A stretch of DNA of 58,179 bases. Origin: Xanthobacteraceae bacterium (lineage in GTDB: Bacteria; Pseudomonadota; Alphaproteobacteria; Rhizobiales; Xanthobacteraceae). Positions 54,946-58,179 of the stretch are shown here, piece by piece (the stretch's first letter is position 1; each line of letters begins with the position of its first letter). Made by a program: the position numbers and the translations under genes. The notes under the pieces were generated by a model that was given only the letters and a program-made list of their open reading frames with translations, had not been told where the DNA came from and ran no database searches. The stretch lies in contig JANINJ010000015.1 in the NCBI GenBank assembly GCA_024508855.1, forward strand, positions 1 through 58,179, written 5' to 3'.

Positions 54946-55000
54946 TTGACAATGTTACCGATCGGTACGTATTTTGGCGCTCCTCGTACGTACCGGTAAG
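54946..55000 (+). promoter_or_regulatory. Promoter and TetR operator for the MFS transporter
   Basis: A -35 box TTGACA (54946-54951) and a -10-like TATTTT (54970-54975) have an 18-base spacer. A perfect palindrome TACCGATCGGTA (54956-54967) lies inside the spacer, and a second palindromic core TACCGGTA (54991-54998) lies just past the probable start point. Both share the TACCG half-site. Binding there would block RNA polymerase. Confidence 0.65.
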
Positions 55001-55004
55001 TAAC

Positions 55005-56315
55005 ATGCAGCAGGCTCCCGTTTCAAGTGGCCCCGTTTCAAGCGGTCCCGTTTCACGGCGTCCGTTCGGCCAGAATTACGCGTTCGTCGTCGTCGCGGTG
55101 ATTTTCGTGGCGCTGCTCTGCGCCGCCGGGCTCCGCGCCACGCCGGGCGTGCTGATCCTGCCGCTGCAGAAATCATTCGGCTGGAGCGTCGACGTCATTT
55201 CCGTCTCCGCCGCCGTCGGCATCTTCCTGTATGGGTTGGCCGGTCCGTTCGCTGCGGCCGTGATGAACCAGTTCGGCATCCGCCGCACCGTGATCGGCGC
55301 GCTGATGCTGATGTCGGCTTCCACTGCGGCGAGCTATTTCATGACGCAGCCGTGGCACCTGTTCATGACATGGGGGTTGCTCACCGGGCTCGGCTCCGGT
55401 GCGGTCGCCAACGTGCTCGGCGCGGTGATCGTCAATCGGTGGTTCACTACCAATCGCGGCTTCGTCATGGGGCTGCTGACGGCCAGCACCGCCACCGGCA
55501 CGCTGATCTTCATGCCGGGCCTTGCCGCCATTGTGCAATGGGGCGGTTGGCAGCCGGTGGTGCTGGTCATCGCCGTGTGCTGCGCGGCGCTGGTGCCGCT
55601 GGTCTATTTCCTGGTGCCGGAGCGCCCGGCTTCGATCGGCCTGCGCTCCTACGGCAGCACGGTGGACGACGTCCCCGCCGTGCCGTCCGGGCAGAACCCG
55701 TTCGCGGCTGCGATCAGCCATCTCGTGATGGCCGCGAAGACCCGCACCTTCTGGTATCTGTTCGCGACCTTCTTCATCTGCGGCTTCACCACCAACGGTC
55801 TGGTCGGCACGCACCTGATCTCGTTCTGCGGCGATTACGGCATCGCCGAGGTACAGGCCGCGAGCCTCTTGGCGCTGATGGGGATCTTCGACCTGTTCGG
55901 CACCACGCTGTCCGGCTGGCTCACCGACCGCTTCGATCCGCGCAAGCTGCTGTTCGTCTATTACGGGCTGCGCGGCCTGTCGCTGATCTACCTGCCGTAT
56001 TCGAACTTCTCGCTGTGGAGCCTGACGATCTTCGCCGCGTTCTACGGCCTCGACTGGATCGCCACCGTGCCGCCGACCGTGCGCATCGCCAACGAGGCGT
56101 TCGGCGACAAGAACGCGCCGGTGGTGTTCGGCTGGATCGTCGCCGGCCATCAGCTCGGCGCGGCATCGGCGGCCTTCTTCGCCGGCGTGATGCGCTCGAC
56201 GCAGGGCAATTACCTCGACGCCTTCATCATCGCGGGTATGACCGGCATCGTCGCGGCATTGCTGTCGTTGATGATCGGCCGCCACCGCGCCAGCCCGCAG
56301 CTTGCAACGGTGTGA
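55005..56315 (+). CDS. MFS transporter
   Basis: A 436-residue 12-helix major facilitator. The N-terminal leader contains three SSGPVS-like repeats. The transporter body begins with FVVVAVIFVALLCAAGLRATPGVLILPLQKSFGWSVDVIS, then ISVSAAVGIFLYGLAGPFAAAVMNQFGIRRTVIGALMLM. This resembles oxalate/formate- and monocarboxylate-type carriers (MFS_1). The substrate is unclear: uptake of an organic acid or efflux of a toxic compound both fit. The TetR gene and operator upstream suggest induction by its substrate. Confidence 0.9.
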   Translation: MQQAPVSSGPVSSGPVSRRPFGQNYAFVVVAVIFVALLCAAGLRATPGVLILPLQKSFGWSVDVISVSAAVGIFLYGLAGPFAAAVMNQFGIRRTVIGALMLMSASTAASYFMTQPWHLFMTWGLLTGLGSGAVANVLGAVIVNRWFTTNRGFVMGLLTASTATGTLIFMPGLAAIVQWGGWQPVVLVIAVCCAALVPLVYFLVPERPASIGLRSYGSTVDDVPAVPSGQNPFAAAISHLVMAAKTRTFWYLFATFFICGFTTNGLVGTHLISFCGDYGIAEVQAASLLALMGIFDLFGTTLSGWLTDRFDPRKLLFVYYGLRGLSLIYLPYSNFSLWSLTIFAAFYGLDWIATVPPTVRIANEAFGDKNAPVVFGWIVAGHQLGAASAAFFAGVMRSTQGNYLDAFIIAGMTGIVAALLSLMIGRHRASPQLATV

Positions 56316-56324
56316 CGGTTCTAT

Positions 56325-56364
56325 TTGATCGTCATGGCCAGAATAATCCGGCCATGACGATCAA
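56325..56364 (+). terminator. Strong inverted repeat after the MFS gene (terminator-like, type A-related)
   Basis: Perfect 15-base arms TTGATCGTCATGGCC and GGCCATGACGATCAA around a 10-base loop. The CGTCATGGCC core matches the ends of type A repeats. It lies between the converging MFS and permease genes. The run GTTTTGATTTTT follows downstream on the + strand, so it can end transcription. Confidence 0.7.
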
Positions 56365-56399
56365 GGGCGTTTTGATTTTTCAGCGCCGCGATTGGCCTC

Positions 56400-57725
56400 T
56401 CACGATGCAGGCCGCGACCACGCTTCCATGAGTTGTCGCCAGGAGAACAGCAGGTAGAGCACGAAGCCGATCACCGGCAGCGTGTGCCAAAGCGCGTCGT
56501 TGGCGACCATGCCGAGGTAGAGGTTGAGCCCCAACCCGATGGCGAAGGCGGCAACCGCGCGCCAATTGACGGCCTCCGCGTCGGCGACGCGGTGGCTGTA
56601 ACGGCCGCGGCGGACGAAGAAGTAGTCCGCAATCATGATCCCGGGGATCAGCGGCATCGCATAGGCCAGATAGCCGAGATACTTCAGGAAGCTCTGCAGC
56701 AGGCCCTGCGTGAGGCCGTAATAGGCGAGCCCGGCCGCCAGCACGCCGGAGATCAGGTTCACATAAAGGCGCGGGATATCCAGCGCGTTGCGGCCGGCGA
56801 GGCTGCCGGCATAGAGGTTGTTCACCTCGTGCGGGAAGCCTTGCACGAAGATCGCGACCGAGGCGAGCGCGCCGACGCCGACGGTGGTGAAAGCGGCGCC
56901 CATATTGCCGGTGCCGACCGCCAGCCCGAGAATGATGCCGAGCATGTTGAATCCCAGATTGCCGACCAGGAATTCGGCGATCGTCGTGGTGTAGACCGCG
57001 CCCGGCCCCTTGGCGAAGCGCGTGATGTCCGGCGAGACCGTCGCGCCCTGCATCCACTTCGCCGTTCCCAGCGCAATCATCGTCATGATTCCCAGCTTGC
57101 CGGGTTGCGCCGGTTCGCCATTGACGATGTGGCTCCAGCCGCCCGCATGGTTGATCGCGGCAATCACCGCGACCAGCACGGCGACGATCATCAGCGGCAC
57201 GCTGATCCGTCCGACCCAGGTCAGCCCCTTCGCGAATCCGACCGAGGAGAGCACGGTGTAGATCGCGCTCAAGGCGATGATGTAGACCAGCCAGTAGGCG
57301 TGCGTATGCCCCGGCAGAACGTCGACGGTGATGGCGGTGCTATAGCCGACGAAGCCGACCGAGATGATCGCGATGACGAGGGAGGGGATGCGGCTGCCTT
57401 CGCGGCCGAACGTCATGCGTGCGATCAGCGCGGTGGTCAGTCCTTCGCGCTGGCCGATCAGGCCGACCAGGATCGAGACCGCGCAGATCGCGATCGACGA
57501 CAGCAGGGCGACGTACACCGCCATCCAGAAGTTGAAGTACAGTCCCAGCGACATGCCGAACAGCAGGTCGGTCGCGGACACCGTATAGCCCATGCGCACC
57601 AGCGTGATGCTCAATGTCGAGCGCCGCTCGGACGCCGGCAGTTCGCTGGCGGCATATTCCTCGGCGGCCTGAACCGCACCGCTTCCTGTCGTCAGATTGC
57701 GTTCTTGATCGGCTGATAGCGCCAT
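56400..57725 (-). CDS. NCS1-family cytosine/purine permease (CodB-like)
   Basis: A 441-residue transporter with about 12 helices, of the nucleobase:cation symporter-1 family. Typical stretches are TLVRMGYTVSATDLLFGMSLGLYFNFWMAVYVALLSSIAICAVSILVGLIGQREGLTTALIARMTFGREGSRIPSLVIAIISVGFVGYS and the helix-10 to 12 region PLIPGIMIADYFFVRRG. It probably imports cytosine, another nucleobase or a related heterocycle with a cation. The ATG at 57723-57725 is chosen over an upstream open extension. No deaminase or catabolic partner gene is in the window. The substrate is not settled. Confidence 0.9.
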   Translation of the reverse strand: MALSADQERNLTTGSGAVQAAEEYAASELPASERRSTLSITLVRMGYTVSATDLLFGMSLGLYFNFWMAVYVALLSSIAICAVSILVGLIGQREGLTTALIARMTFGREGSRIPSLVIAIISVGFVGYSTAITVDVLPGHTHAYWLVYIIALSAIYTVLSSVGFAKGLTWVGRISVPLMIVAVLVAVIAAINHAGGWSHIVNGEPAQPGKLGIMTMIALGTAKWMQGATVSPDITRFAKGPGAVYTTTIAEFLVGNLGFNMLGIILGLAVGTGNMGAAFTTVGVGALASVAIFVQGFPHEVNNLYAGSLAGRNALDIPRLYVNLISGVLAAGLAYYGLTQGLLQSFLKYLGYLAYAMPLIPGIMIADYFFVRRGRYSHRVADAEAVNWRAVAAFAIGLGLNLYLGMVANDALWHTLPVIGFVLYLLFSWRQLMEAWSRPAS

Positions 57726-58179
57726 GTGCGCCTCCCTGGAAAGGCGATGAAGACCGTGCGCCTGTGTCGTGCGACACTGCGCAGGTTTCATCGCAACCAC
57801 CCTATGGGCGCGCAGACGCTCGCATCTGCCTGGCAACAAGAGAATGATTGCCGCCTGCGTGCCGTTTGTTGTTGCTTGCTTTCACCCGGCCGCCCGCCTT
57901 CTGACGGATCCCGCTGGCGATGGATCAGAAAGTAAAAACTTTCTTATTTTAGAATAACCGAAGCGACGGCGCAGTCAACCGCCCCGCACGATGCGCTTTG
58001 CGCCAAGGATCATGTGAAGCTGCGTCCGACACGGCTTCATTCGCGCACGTTGCAGTGCGATGGCTTTGCATCCGTTATGAAAATGCGGACGGTCGCATTT
58101 CGCCGCCGATGCGCATTGTGATCTCGGCGCATGATCCCGGCTCACATCCGCTTCATCGCGACTGTTTTGGCTTTCTGAT
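57726..58179. other. 454-base upstream region of the permease; no gene supported
   Basis: The region holds two adjacent AT-rich inverted repeats: AGAAAGT-aaaa-ACTTTCT (57927-57944) and the near-palindrome TTATTTTAGAATAA (57944-57957, one mismatched pair). They lie about 200-230 bases upstream of the permease start. They stand out from the GC-rich surroundings and are the best candidates for a promoter/operator. Short open frames near the right edge end within a few codons. No TPP or purine riboswitch core is recognised. Confidence 0.5.

Noticed and set aside
57726-58179. TPP riboswitch or small gene upstream of the permease
   Set aside because: No CTGAGA-type TPP core occurs, and the open frames there stop within a few codons.

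Overview
The window is GC-rich (my estimate is mid-60s percent), densely packed alphaproteobacterial chromosome. Gene content and order fit the Nitrobacteraceae/Bradyrhizobiaceae (Bradyrhizobium, Rhodopseudomonas, Tardiphaga type). The markers are an F0-only atp operon (atpI-B-E-b'-b), xerD-aroK-aroB-corC, bolA-dnaJ-like-cobS-cobT with aerobic cobaltochelatase genes, and ppiC-argJ-mutT facing secA. Palindromic intergenic repeats with GTCATGGCCGGG and CCCTCTCCC...GGGAGAGGG arms are scattered through it. I see no rRNA, tRNA, CRISPR array, insertion sequence or prophage. Genus is inference; the family-level call is fairly safe.

Layout. 1-2314: end of an M16 peptidase, a GNAT acetyltransferase and a lipoprotein. 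2402-5010: F0 ATP synthase operon on the minus strand, with a good promoter and a terminator shared with the lipoprotein gene. 5311-11301: DsbA-like isomerase, a secreted unknown, YjbQ, an orphan response regulator, MarC, aspartokinase, a PH-domain membrane protein and UbiG. 11335-14256: minus-strand operon comF-grxC-nitrilase-DUF1178-EamA with tight overlaps. 14354-25274: methyltransferase, mutT-argJ, ppiC, secA, a lipoprotein L,D-transpeptidase, accA and cytochrome b561. 25293-35696: xerD, a 48-residue membrane protein, aroK-aroB-corC, an atypical SDR, bolA, a DnaJ-like protein, dedA and cobS-cobT.

35922-46197 is the most accessory-looking stretch. It holds a phytase-like secreted protein, an Old Yellow Enzyme, a FAD aromatic hydroxylase, an IclR regulator, an aromatic-acid MFS transporter, a luciferase-like monooxygenase with a flavin reductase, and an AcoR-type sigma-54 activator. 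Two nearly identical 25-bp operators (22 of 25 bases shared) flank iclR and tie it to the hydroxylase and transporter. A textbook sigma-54 promoter with an upstream perfect palindrome precedes the luciferase-like monooxygenase. These are two adjacent, separately wired oxygenase circuits with unknown substrates, and they are the best candidate for an undescribed system here.

46283-58179: chromate transporter facing a membrane-anchored DUF2778 transpeptidase-like protein; a zinc-ribbon class III nucleotide cyclase; a MoxR ATPase/VWA pair; a HAD hydrolase; a FemAB-like acyltransferase; a TetR/MFS divergent pair with visible operator and promoter; and an NCS1 permease. The last 454 bases hold no supported gene.
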